Shown: positions 1 to 6,001 of the stretch, piece after piece
How positions within the stretch are numbered: the first letter of the stretch is position 1
How the letters are laid out: each line of letters opens with the position of its first letter
DNA from: Oscillospiraceae bacterium
GTDB taxonomy: Bacteria; Bacillota_A; Clostridia; Oscillospirales; Oscillospiraceae
Assembly (NCBI GenBank): GCA_017455225.1
Contig: JAFTBL010000086.1
Coordinates: 1 to 6,189 of the forward strand
Direction of reading: 5' to 3'
DNA length: 6,189 bases
Translations under genes and position numbers: made by a program
The notes under the pieces: model-generated
Databases searched by the model: none
What the model saw: the letters and a program-made list of their open reading frames with translations, nothing else
What the model was told of the DNA's origin: nothing

Positions 1-537
1 CACATCGGGGTTCAGTGTCGCGGTTCCCCTGCGGGCGGAAGCGTAGATGATCGGCCGGTCCAGCGTGGCGGGATCGGCGTCCAATTCGATCAGCAGGTCG
101 ACCAGCTCGTCCACCACCTCGGCGCAGCGGGCGTCGGGCCGGTCCATCTTGTTGACGACGATGATGACCGGCAGGTCCAGCTCCAGCGCCTTCTTCAGCA
201 CGAAGCGCGTCTGCGGCATGGGGCCCTCAAAGCTGTCCACCAGCAGCAGCACGCCGTCCACCATTTTCAGCACGCGCTCCACCTCGCCGCCGAAGTCGGC
301 GTGGCCGGGGGTGTCCACGATGTTGATCTTGGTGTCGCCGTAGCGGATGGCGGTGTTCTTGGCCAGAATGGTGATGCCACGCTCCCGCTCCAGATCGCCG
401 GAGTCCATCACGCGATCCACCGTTTCCTGATTCTCGCGGTACACGCCGCCCTGCTTGAGCATCTCGTCCACCAGCGTGGTCTTGCCGTGATCCACGTGGG
501 CGATGATGGCTACGTTGCGCAATTTCTCGTTCTGCAA
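1..537 (-). CDS. typA: TypA/BipA ribosome-associated GTPase, N-terminal part (C-terminus outside window)
   Basis: The first 179 codons of a translational GTPase are present; the gene runs off the left edge. TypA/BipA is known to bind the ribosome and to support 50S assembly and growth under cold or other stress. Motifs visible in order are the P-loop AHVDHGKTT (residues 13-21), switch I RGITI (53-57), [10 protein letters not shown] (75-84), NKMD (129-132) and the G5-like SAR (167-169). The order and wording are those of TypA rather than EF-G or LepA. No ATG fits the N-terminus; the best start is TTG at 537, preceded by AGAGG about 8 nt upstream and giving the usual [12 protein letters not shown] beginning. 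An in-frame TTG at 573 would add 12 residues but lies almost on the expected transcription start. The gene has its own promoter and is separated from the upstream operon by a terminator. The domains beyond the G domain cannot be assessed here. Confidence 0.95.
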   Translation of the reverse strand, partial: MQNEKLRNVAIIAHVDHGKTTLVDEMLKQGGVYRENQETVDRVMDSGDLERERGITILAKNTAIRYGDTKINIVDTPGHADFGGEVERVLKMVDGVLLLVDSFEGPMPQTRFVLKKALELDLPVIIVVNKMDRPDARCAEVVDELVDLLIELDADPATLDRPIIYASARRGTATLNPDV

Positions 538-580
538 GGAAATGACCTCTTTCTCTCGTAAAGTAAAAATCAACTGAAAT

Positions 581-609
581 ATTATAGGCGCTTTTTACCC
601 GGATTGCAA
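581..609 (-). promoter_or_regulatory. Sigma-A type promoter of typA
   Basis: Read on the minus strand there is a -35 TTGCAA (604-609), a 17-bp spacer and a perfect -10 TATAAT (581-586). Transcription should start near 574, leaving a leader of roughly 37 nt with an AGAGG ribosome binding site before the TTG start of typA. The element lies just downstream of the terminator of the preceding operon, so typA appears to be transcribed on its own. Confidence 0.85.
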
Positions 610-641
610 GGGTCTGCGCCGTATTTTGCCCGGATCCGCGC

Positions 642-677
642 AAAAAAAGAGAACGGCGCAGGCCGTTCTCTTTTTTT
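642..677 (-). terminator. Rho-independent terminator after the M56 peptidase gene
   Basis: A perfect 9-bp stem (649-657 with 662-670) closes a 4-nt loop and is extended by seven A/T pairs (642-648 with 671-677), 16 bp in all. On the minus strand it ends in seven T residues. It begins 19 bp after the TGA of the M56 peptidase gene and lies upstream of the typA promoter. Because both flanks are A/T runs it could also stop plus-strand transcription, but no plus-strand gene ends here. Confidence 0.88.
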
Positions 678-696
678 GTTACGGCAGCAGCTGCGG

Positions 697-2505
697 TCAG
701 TCCGTCTGTCCCATCGGCACGGCGTTCTCGACGGCGCCGTTGATGACCGCCAGCTCCTCCTTACTCAGCCGTTCGGGTGAGGCCTGTGAAGAACCCAGCA
801 GCAGCTCGCCCGTTTCTTGGTTTACATAATATCCAACACCATCCAGCAGCAGTGCCAGCCGGGGCGCCGTGCCGGAGGGAACGGTGAAGCTCCGGCGCTC
901 CACCATTGCCCGAAGGGCAGCAGAGGTCTCCTCGTTGCAGACGACATAGGTGCTCTCCGGCGCGTCATGCTCGAACACGCCCAGATCATCATACAGGCGG
1001 ATGGTCACGGTGCCCTCCGGCCAGTTGCCGGGGTGATAGCTGCGAGCGACCAATTCGTCGGACAAGGTCACGGTCAGCTCCTCCCGGCGAAGCTGCTCCA
1101 TCCAGCGATAAAGCTCCGCCGAGCTCTCCGTGTACTGCACGTCGGAGGGCGTGCGCAGGAGCACGGAATAATCCGGCGTGGCCGCCAGCACACTGCCGGG
1201 CGTGAACAGATCCGCGTTCAGCGGTATGAAGCCGGGCACGCACGCCACGGTGAACAGACGCCCCGGCGCGCCGTCCTCCTGCGCGGCTCGGCAGCAAACG
1301 GCCACCGTGTTGTCTGTGATCTTATACGTATACAGGTCGGGGATGGTCGCCCACGGCGCCGGCAGCGTGACGGTGAGCGACAGGCCCTTTACGTTGACGC
1401 CCTCGACAGTGAAGCCGTTGGCCTCCTCCGTGACGCGGATGCGCACGCCCTCCGCCGGGTCGACAGAGGTGGGGCCGGGGCACACGCCGCCGGGCGTGAA
1501 GGGCAGCTCCACCCCTGTTTCGGAGGGGCCGGGCTCCTTTTGGCCGTCAGCCCCACCGGGCGAGGTGGTCTGCCCGGGGTTGACTGCACACGACGCCACC
1601 ACTGCAAGGCACACAGCCGCCGCTGTCAGCGTGACCCAGAGGCGGGGCTTTTTCCACCGCAGGACGTTCCTGATGCGCTGCCTGGCGCCGCTCTCACCGA
1701 AGCAGAGGGGGCCGGCGGCGGGAAACCGCTCCGGCGCGGCAAAGGACAGCAGCGCCGTTCCGTATTCCTTTGCGCCGCCGGACATGGCGTCCAGCACCGC
1801 CTCGTCGCAGCGCATCTCCATGTCCCGGCTCATCAGGTGGAACGCCAGCCACACCAACGGATTGAACCAATGGATCGCCAGCACAAGGAATGCCAGCGCC
1901 TTCACCAGATAGTCCCCCCGGCGCAGGTGGAATCGCTCGTGCAGCAGCACGCAGCGCCGCCGCTCGCCCTCCAAGCCCGCCGGAACGTAGATCCGGGGCC
2001 GCAGCAGCCCCAGCAGGAAGGGCGAGGCAATGCGATCCGTTTCGTACATGCCGTCCGCCGCCGGCACCGCATCCGCCACCAGACGCTTCATCCGCAGATA
2101 CGCATACACGCCGTAGCACACCAGCGCCGCCGCACCCGCCAGCCACACCAGCGCCGGCAGCCACGGAAACTCCGGCGCTCCGGCCGCCTGCGGCAGCGCC
2201 TCCGCCGCCGCAGGGGCAGCGTCCGCTCCGGCGGGAACCGCCGGCAGCAGCCGGGGCACGAAGGTCAGTGCGCCGCCGCCCACAGCGGCTGACGGCTGCG
2301 CCGTATGCAGCGGAGACAGGGAAAAGATGCTGAAAAAGCCCTTGAGCGACACGGGACAGCATAGCCGCAGCGCCGCAGCGCTCCACAGGGCGTACGACCA
2401 TTTTTTCGGCAGCGGCCGCAGCGCAAGGCGCGCCAACAGGATCACAACGACGACGATCCCGCCTGCAAGGCTCATATTCACCACCGTCAGAAACAAGTCT
2501 TTCAT
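697..2505 (-). CDS. M56-family (BlaR1/MecR1-type) membrane metallopeptidase with a non-PBP extracytoplasmic domain
   Basis: A 602-residue sensor protease of the BlaR1/MecR1 class. In this family, signal sensing outside the cell activates a zinc protease that leads to cleavage of the partner BlaI-type repressor. Predicted membrane segments lie near residues 5-27, 36-60, 114-137 and 202-225, with another at 289-306. The zinc site is HERFH (H189, E190, H193), with a downstream RDMEMRCDE (227-235) supplying the family's further acidic ligand; FGESGARQRIRNVLRWKKP (269-287) matches the family's cytoplasmic linker before the last helix. The remaining roughly 295 residues should be extracytoplasmic. 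They lack the SxxK and later penicillin-binding-protein motifs, so I do not call this a beta-lactam receptor. A proline/alanine-rich stretch (about 85-113) separates helices two and three. The ATG at 2505 follows a GAGGAGG site that overlaps the stop of the repressor gene, a 10-nt gap, so translation is probably coupled. The inducing signal is unknown. Confidence 0.88.
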   Translation of the reverse strand: MKDLFLTVVNMSLAGGIVVVVILLARLALRPLPKKWSYALWSAAALRLCCPVSLKGFFSIFSLSPLHTAQPSAAVGGGALTFVPRLLPAVPAGADAAPAAAEALPQAAGAPEFPWLPALVWLAGAAALVCYGVYAYLRMKRLVADAVPAADGMYETDRIASPFLLGLLRPRIYVPAGLEGERRRCVLLHERFHLRRGDYLVKALAFLVLAIHWFNPLVWLAFHLMSRDMEMRCDEAVLDAMSGGAKEYGTALLSFAAPERFPAAGPLCFGESGARQRIRNVLRWKKPRLWVTLTAAAVCLAVVASCAVNPGQTTSPGGADGQKEPGPSETGVELPFTPGGVCPGPTSVDPAEGVRIRVTEEANGFTVEGVNVKGLSLTVTLPAPWATIPDLYTYKITDNTVAVCCRAAQEDGAPGRLFTVACVPGFIPLNADLFTPGSVLAATPDYSVLLRTPSDVQYTESSAELYRWMEQLRREELTVTLSDELVARSYHPGNWPEGTVTIRLYDDLGVFEHDAPESTYVVCNEETSAALRAMVERRSFTVPSGTAPRLALLLDGVGYYVNQETGELLLGSSQASPERLSKEELAVINGAVENAVPMGQTD

Positions 2506-2515
2506 ACCGTCCTCC

Positions 2516-2875
2516 TCACTCGCAATGAGCGTCGATCATACGCTTGAGCTCCTCGGCTTCCTCCTTCGACACGGTCTTTCCGCCCAAAAAAGCCACCAAA
2601 AAGCCCGGCAGCGACCCGGCAAAGGTCTGCTCCACCACGAAGCTGCTCTCCGCCGCCTGCACCTCCTCCCGGCTCACCAGCGCGGTGACCACCGAGTCCT
2701 CGCTGCGCAGCAAGCCCTTGTCGCACAGCCGTTTGATGGTGGTATAGGTGGTGGATTTCTTCCACCCCAGCGCCTTTTGACACAGCGCCACCAGCTCACC
2801 CGACGGCACCGGCTCGCTGCTCCACACGATATCCATGAAGCGGGCCTCGCCCTCGTGTAACCGTTTGCTCTCCAC
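2516..2875 (-). CDS. BlaI/MecI/CopY-family winged-helix transcriptional repressor
   Basis: A 119-residue repressor, the usual length for BlaI/MecI. The N-terminal winged helix contains the family hallmark WKKSTTYTTIKRLCDKGLL (residues 38-56), including the recognition helix. The C-terminal part (about 75-119) should be the dimerisation arm; FAGSLPGFLVAFL (85-97) occupies the place where staphylococcal BlaI and MecI are cut during induction. The start is GTG at 2875, chosen because AGGAGG lies 10 nt upstream and the protein then begins with the typical short lead into EARFMDIVW. It is the first gene of an operon with the M56 peptidase, and two TAC-N4-GTA palindromes lie at its promoter, so negative autoregulation is expected (inference from family behaviour). 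A CopY-like metal role is less likely because no C-terminal CxC pairs are present. Other genes under its control cannot be seen. Confidence 0.92.
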   Translation of the reverse strand: MESKRLHEGEARFMDIVWSSEPVPSGELVALCQKALGWKKSTTYTTIKRLCDKGLLRSEDSVVTALVSREEVQAAESSFVVEQTFAGSLPGFLVAFLGGKTVSKEEAEELKRMIDAHCE

Positions 2876-2902
2876 GGCGCCTCTCCCTCCTTTTTTCGTT
2901 TT

Positions 2903-2920
2903 GGTCTACTGCAGTAGACC
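2903..2920. promoter_or_regulatory. Operator 1 for the BlaI-type repressor
   Basis: A perfect 18-bp palindrome, GGTCTACTGCAGTAGACC. It keeps the TAC-N4-GTA spacing of known bla/mec operators and shares the arm GTCTAC with operator 2. It lies just downstream of the predicted transcription start and upstream of the ribosome binding site, so a bound dimer would block elongation or promoter escape. Confidence 0.85.
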
Positions 2921-2930
2921 CGTTGTCTTT

Positions 2931-2959
2931 AGTCTACACCTGTAGACCGACATTGTCAA
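2931..2959 (-). promoter_or_regulatory. Sigma-A type promoter of the repressor-M56 peptidase operon
   Basis: On the minus strand a perfect -35 TTGACA (2954-2959) is followed by a 17-bp spacer and the -10 TAGACT (2931-2936). The -10 is part of operator 2. Transcription should start near 2924, giving a leader of about 50 nt that contains operator 1 and the AGGAGG site. Confidence 0.85.
2932..2947. promoter_or_regulatory. Operator 2 for the BlaI-type repressor, overlapping the -10
   Basis: An inverted repeat with 7-bp arms GTCTACA and TGTAGAC around a 2-bp centre. The core TACANNTGTA is the classical bla/mec operator. It covers the spacer and most of the -10 hexamer of the repressor promoter. 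Its centre is 28 bp from that of operator 1, somewhat under three helical turns. Confidence 0.88.
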
Positions 2960-3029
2960 GCATGATTTGGTGACAATCCGGTTACAGTTACACAGCCGCA
3001 CAAAACCGCAGCGCACCTTCCGGCACGCG

Positions 3030-3066
3030 AAAAAGCGGAAAGCCACCGCAAAAGCGGTGGCTTTCC
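3030..3066 (-). terminator. Rho-independent terminator after the PHP phosphatase gene
   Basis: A perfect 13-bp stem (3037-3049 with 3054-3066) closes an AAAA loop on the plus strand. On the minus strand it is followed after GC by five T residues (3030-3034). It begins 14 bp beyond the TAG of the phosphatase gene and ends the rnj-phosphatase transcript before the repressor operon promoter. The remaining short gap, 2960-3029, shows no further feature. Confidence 0.88.
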
Positions 3067-3080
3067 CGTTATCTGTATTC

Positions 3081-3848
3081 CTACTGCAGCGGCACCAGCG
3101 GCACGGTGGTCTCCGGCGTGAGGTCGAAGTCCGCCAAAAACTGCCGCCCCGCCGCCTCCGTTTCCGGGTCGTTGAGCCGGGGCGCGTGGTGGGCGTCGCA
3201 GCCCAGCACGGTGCGGTTGCCCTCCTCCGCCGCGATCTGCCAGAAGCGGCGGTCGGGATAATTGCGGCCGTCCCGCAGGCCCAGCAGGTTCAGCTCCAGC
3301 GGCAGATCCGCCCCGGCGGCCGCCCGGCAGATCCGGCGCATTTGCTGAAGGTAGAGCGTTTCATTCTCCCCCACGTAATGGATGAGATCCGGGTGCGCCA
3401 CATAGGTGAAATACCCGGTGTAGATGGCCTCCACCACCTCGTCCGCGTAGGTGACGAGCTGGCCGTCGTCGCCGGTGGGCTCGCCGTTATAGTGGGTGCC
3501 CGCCGCCTCGTTGCGCACATAGTGCTGCCCCAGCAGCATATACTCGCAGCCGTTGTCCCGCAGCAGGGACAGCAGGTCCTTGAAGTAGAGAGGATAATAC
3601 TCCGCTTCCACGCCTACGTGGAGCTCGATCTGACCGGCGTACTCGTCCCGCAGGCGGCGGATGGCAGCGAAATATTCCGGCGCCTGCTCCACGCTCATGC
3701 GGAACCAGGAGGGCATGCCCGGATAGGGCGTATGGTCGGAAAAGCCGAGGATCTTTATGCCGCCGGCGACGGCCGCCTCGATATAGGCGCGTTCGTCGGG
3801 ATCGGCGTGGTTGCAGCGCCAGGTATGGGTGTGATAGTTTGCGATCAT
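3081..3848 (-). CDS. hisJ: PHP-family histidinol-phosphatase-like phosphoesterase
   Basis: A 255-residue PHP-domain protein of the HisJ/HisK type. Family members hydrolyse histidinol phosphate to histidinol, the penultimate step of histidine synthesis, using metal ions in a TIM-like barrel. Visible metal-ligand motifs are HTHT (H6, H8), SDH (D38, H39), GVEAEYY (E81, E83), GQHYV (H109), VAHPD (H152) and GCDAHH (D218, H220, H221). The ATG at 3848 starts directly before the first ligand motif, as usual; its ribosome binding site is weak (AAGAAGAG). The gene begins 34 bp after the TGA that ends the rnj reading frame and is probably co-transcribed with rnj. No other histidine gene is nearby, so the substrate is inferred from family only and a different phosphoester is possible. 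The TAG stop is followed three codons later by an in-frame TAA (3069-3071). Confidence 0.85.
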   Translation of the reverse strand: MIANYHTHTWRCNHADPDERAYIEAAVAGGIKILGFSDHTPYPGMPSWFRMSVEQAPEYFAAIRRLRDEYAGQIELHVGVEAEYYPLYFKDLLSLLRDNGCEYMLLGQHYVRNEAAGTHYNGEPTGDDGQLVTYADEVVEAIYTGYFTYVAHPDLIHYVGENETLYLQQMRRICRAAAGADLPLELNLLGLRDGRNYPDRRFWQIAAEEGNRTVLGCDAHHAPRLNDPETEAAGRQFLADFDLTPETTVPLVPLQ

Positions 3849-3882
3849 GGAAGCTCTTCTTTCTGTTCTATGGGGTCTTGCC

Positions 3883-4065
3883 TCACAGGGTGTTCACCAG
3901 CGGGATGACCATGGGGCTGCGCTTGGTGTGCTTGTAGAGATAGCCGCTGACGGCGGAGCGGACGGTCTTGTTCACATCGCCCTCGTCCCGGCGGCGCTTG
4001 GCGCTCATCTGCTCCACCGTTTCCTCCGCCACCCGGCGCAGCTCCTGCATCAGCTCCTCCGACTC
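3883..4065 (-). pseudogene. rnj: C-terminal remainder of rnj, in frame after an internal TAG
   Basis: Directly after the TAG at 4066-4068 the same frame stays open for 60 codons and ends in TGA (3883-3885). The translation starts ESEELMQELRRVAEETVEQ and ends in GYLYKHTKRSPMVIPLV followed by NTL, which is the conserved end of RNase J. The coding pattern is intact, so the interruption is recent, suppressed or an error. If translation terminates at the TAG, an in-frame ATG at 4050 lies 5 nt after GGAGG (4056-4060). Reinitiation there would make a separate 55-residue fragment. Counting the TAG codon as one residue, the joined frame 3883-5541 would encode 552 residues, close to the 555 of B. subtilis RNase J1. 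Confidence 0.8.
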
Positions 4066-5541
4066 CTACACGTAGATAAAGCCGCGGGTCACGATCTCCG
4101 GCGGGCACAGCAGACGGTGGTCGTGGCTGGACATGGTCAGCACCACCACCACCATGCCGTCCTGCGCCAGCACGCGCCGGTCGTTCAGCACCACGGCGCC
4201 CACGTCGCCCACGCCGCTGCCGTCCACGAAGATCTCGCCGGCGGGCACGGCGGTCTCGCACTTCATGTGCTTGGTGGTCAGCTCGATGACCGAGCCGTTC
4301 TCCGCCACGCAGATGTTCCGGGGTTCCATGCCCATGGACTCCACCACCCGCTTGTGGATCTGCAGCATCCGCTGCTCGCCGTGGACGGGGATGAAGAACT
4401 TGGGCTTGACCAGCGCGTGGATGATCTTCAGCTCCTCCTGACAGGCGTGGCCGGACACGTGCAGCATATCCGCCTTGTCGTACACCACGTCCACGCCCTT
4501 GCGGAACAGCTCGTTGATGACCCGGCCTACGGTGATCTCGTTGCCGGGGATGGCACTGGCGGAGATGATGACCTTGTCGCCGGGCCCCACGTCCACCTGA
4601 CGGTGGGTGGAGAACGCCATGCGGTACAGGGCGCTCATCTCCTCGCCCTGAGAGCCGGTGGTCACGATCACCTGCTGGGAGGCGGGCAGCCCCTTCAGCC
4701 GGTTCAGATCCACCAGCGTGTTCTTGGGCACCTTGATATAGCCCAGATCGATGGAGGTCTTCATCACGTTTTCCATGGAGCGGCCCGTCACCGCCACCTT
4801 TTTGCCGCACTCCGCCGCCGCGTCCAGCACCTGCTGGATGCGGTGGACGTTGCTGGCGAAGGTGGTGACGATGATCCGCTTCTGACAGCCGGCAAACTGC
4901 CGCTGGAAGGTGTGGCCCACGGCGCTCTCGCTCATGGTGTAGCCGGGGCGCTCCACGTTGGTGGAGTCGGCCAACAGCGCCAGCACGCCCTTTTTGCCCA
5001 GCTCACCCAGCCGGGCAAGGTCGATGACCTCACCGTCGATGGGGGTGGAGTCGATCTTGAAGTCGCCGGTCTGCACCACGGTGCCCATGTTGGTGTGGAT
5101 GGCGAAGGCCACCGCGTCCGGAATGGAGTGGTTCACATGGATGAACTCCACCTGGAATTTGCCGGCGCGCACCGTCTGACCCGCCTCCACGGTCATCAGC
5201 CGGGTGCTGCCCGTCAGACCGTGCTCCTGCAGCTTCAGCCGGATCAGCCCGGCGGTGAACCGGGTGCAGTAGATGGGCATGTTGATCTGGCGCAGCACGT
5301 AGGGGATGGCGCCGATGTGATCCTCGTGCCCGTGGGTGATGAACAGGCCCCGCAGGCGGCTCCTGTTCTTCACCAGATACGTCACGTCGGGGATCACGCA
5401 GTCGATGCCGTACATGTTGTCCTCCGGGAACGCCATGCCGCAGTCCACCACGATGATCTCGCCGCCGTACTCGTAGGCGGTCATGTTCTTGCCGATCTCG
5501 TTGAGACCGCCCAAGGGGATGATTTTCAGTTTTTCTGCCAT
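4066..5541 (-). CDS. rnj: Ribonuclease J (metallo-beta-lactamase/beta-CASP), apparently truncated by TAG at codon 492
   Basis: RNase J is a 5'-3' exonuclease and endonuclease of mRNA decay and rRNA maturation in Gram-positive bacteria. The 491 visible residues contain THGHEDH (H70, H72, D74, H75), FIHVNH (H138 in VNHSIPDA), TGDF (D160), the beta-CASP motifs ADSTN (191-195), TTGSQGE (294-300) and SASAIPGNE (328-335), then HVSGHA (H361, H365) and PVHGE (H387). All catalytic residues are therefore present. The ATG at 5541 is preceded by AAGGAG with a 5-nt gap and gives the usual MAEKLKIIPLGGLNEIGKN start. The frame breaks at GFIYV-TAG, where homologues normally continue with Arg or Lys then ESE. 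This removes 60 residues of the C-terminal domain, which in B. subtilis RNase J1 is needed for full activity and dimerisation. Transcription is expected from the promoter at 5767-5795 through a long leader. Confidence 0.93.
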   Translation of the reverse strand: MAEKLKIIPLGGLNEIGKNMTAYEYGGEIIVVDCGMAFPEDNMYGIDCVIPDVTYLVKNRSRLRGLFITHGHEDHIGAIPYVLRQINMPIYCTRFTAGLIRLKLQEHGLTGSTRLMTVEAGQTVRAGKFQVEFIHVNHSIPDAVAFAIHTNMGTVVQTGDFKIDSTPIDGEVIDLARLGELGKKGVLALLADSTNVERPGYTMSESAVGHTFQRQFAGCQKRIIVTTFASNVHRIQQVLDAAAECGKKVAVTGRSMENVMKTSIDLGYIKVPKNTLVDLNRLKGLPASQQVIVTTGSQGEEMSALYRMAFSTHRQVDVGPGDKVIISASAIPGNEITVGRVINELFRKGVDVVYDKADMLHVSGHACQEELKIIHALVKPKFFIPVHGEQRMLQIHKRVVESMGMEPRNICVAENGSVIELTTKHMKCETAVPAGEIFVDGSGVGDVGAVVLNDRRVLAQDGMVVVVLTMSSHDHRLLCPPEIVTRGFIYV

Positions 5542-5760
5542 AATAACTCCTTTTCACGCGTCCCGCAGATATGCCGAAGCAGGCCGCCCCCGGTGCTCCG
5601 GGCGCAGCAAAACGAGGGGCGCGGAGCGACTGCGCGGCCCTGCATCGCCGCCGTTCGTCTCTCGATCGCCCAAGGATTCGCATATGCGGGTATTTCTATT
5701 CAGCCGCAAGCATCACCGCTTGCGAAACTCACAAAAAAGAACGTGCAAATTCTGCACTTT
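5542..5760 (-). promoter_or_regulatory. Long, structured 5' leader of rnj
   Basis: About 220 bp between the predicted transcription start and the rnj ATG hold no convincing gene. Several inverted repeats could fold in the RNA: 5705-5711 with 5718-5724 (7 bp, 6-nt loop); 5589-5593 with 5598-5602 (5 bp, 4-nt loop) or alternatively 5595-5600 with 5622-5627; and an outer pairing of 5579-5587 with 5634-5643 (9 bp with one bulge). A 10-bp palindrome CGCATATGCG lies at 5679-5688. No known riboswitch or T-box motif is recognised. A role in controlling RNase J synthesis is possible but is inference only. Confidence 0.45.
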
Positions 5761-5766
5761 GCACAA

Positions 5767-5795
5767 AGTATACCACATTTTTTCCGGTTTGTACA
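5767..5795 (-). promoter_or_regulatory. Extended -10 promoter of rnj
   Basis: On the minus strand the -35 TGTACA (5790-5795, four of six matches) is followed by a 17-bp spacer and the -10 TATACT (5767-5772), preceded by TGG, which makes an extended -10. Transcription should start near 5760. It is divergent from the tRNA promoter, with about 70 bp between the two -35 elements; that gap shows no other clear feature. Confidence 0.7.
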
Positions 5796-5867
5796 CCCCT
5801 AACTTTGCGACAGATTCTTTCCCCTTTCGCCCGGGAAAAAAACACGCGCCGAGGTGCATTTTTCTTC

Positions 5868-5897
5868 TTGACAAAGCAGCTCGTCCTGTGGTATAGT
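5868..5897 (+). promoter_or_regulatory. Promoter of the tRNA cluster
   Basis: A perfect -35 TTGACA (5868-5873), an 18-bp spacer and the -10 TATAGT (5892-5897). Transcription should start near 5904, leaving a 5' leader of roughly 18 nt before the first tRNA for RNase P to remove. Confidence 0.85.
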
Positions 5898-5921
5898 AAT
5901 CCTTGCCCTGTTTGGGGATAT

Positions 5922-5998
5922 GGCGGCATAGCTCAGTTGGCTAGAGCATGCGGTTCATACCCGCAGTGTCCCCGGTTCAAATCCAGGTGCCGCTACCA
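5922..5998 (+). tRNA. tRNA-Met(CAU), elongator type
   Basis: A 77-nt cloverleaf with encoded CCA. The acceptor GGCGGCA pairs with TGCCGCT, with a G-T first pair; the anticodon stem TGCGG/CCGCA encloses the loop TTCATAC with anticodon CAT at 5956-5958. The first base pair forms and the GGG/CCC run of the anticodon stem is missing, so it is not initiator tRNA. The sequence resembles Gram-positive elongator tRNA-Met more than tRNA-Ile2 (lysidine-modified CAU), which cannot be fully excluded. The T stem CCCGG/CCAGG has a C-A mismatch (5973 with 5985). Confidence 0.95.
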
Positions 5999-6001
5999 TA
6001 T

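Noticed and set aside
227..643. A 138-codon minus-strand frame overlapping typA with an ATG start
   Set aside because: It begins upstream of the -35 of the typA promoter and reads typA in the wrong frame; the GTPase motifs are in the frame starting at TTG 537.
817..2292. A 491-codon open frame on the plus strand opposite the M56 peptidase gene
   Set aside because: It is antisense to a gene with clear family motifs; its translation is low-complexity (rich in Arg, His, Gln, Gly) and matches nothing recognisable. GC-rich codon bias creates such frames.
697..2875. Reading the BlaI/M56 pair as a beta-lactam resistance operon
   Set aside because: There is no beta-lactamase or PBP gene nearby and the sensor domain has no PBP acylation motif; such pairs are common in Clostridia with unknown roles.
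2967..3908. A 313-codon plus-strand frame opposite the phosphatase gene
   Set aside because: It is antisense to a gene with complete PHP metal-ligand motifs, and its translation is compositionally biased and unrecognisable.
3845..4810. A 321-codon minus-strand frame overlapping rnj
   Set aside because: It is an alternative frame of rnj without family motifs. The true coding frame shows all RNase J catalytic motifs, so this is not a frameshift product.
3847..5802. A 651-codon open frame on the plus strand opposite rnj
   Set aside because: It is the antisense shadow of RNase J, with His/Val/Asp-rich low-complexity sequence and no ribosome binding site or promoter that fits.
5729..5929. A 66-codon minus-strand frame between rnj and the tRNAs
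   Set aside because: It overlaps both divergent promoters and the first bases of tRNA-Met, has no recognisable domain and lies in AT-rich regulatory DNA.
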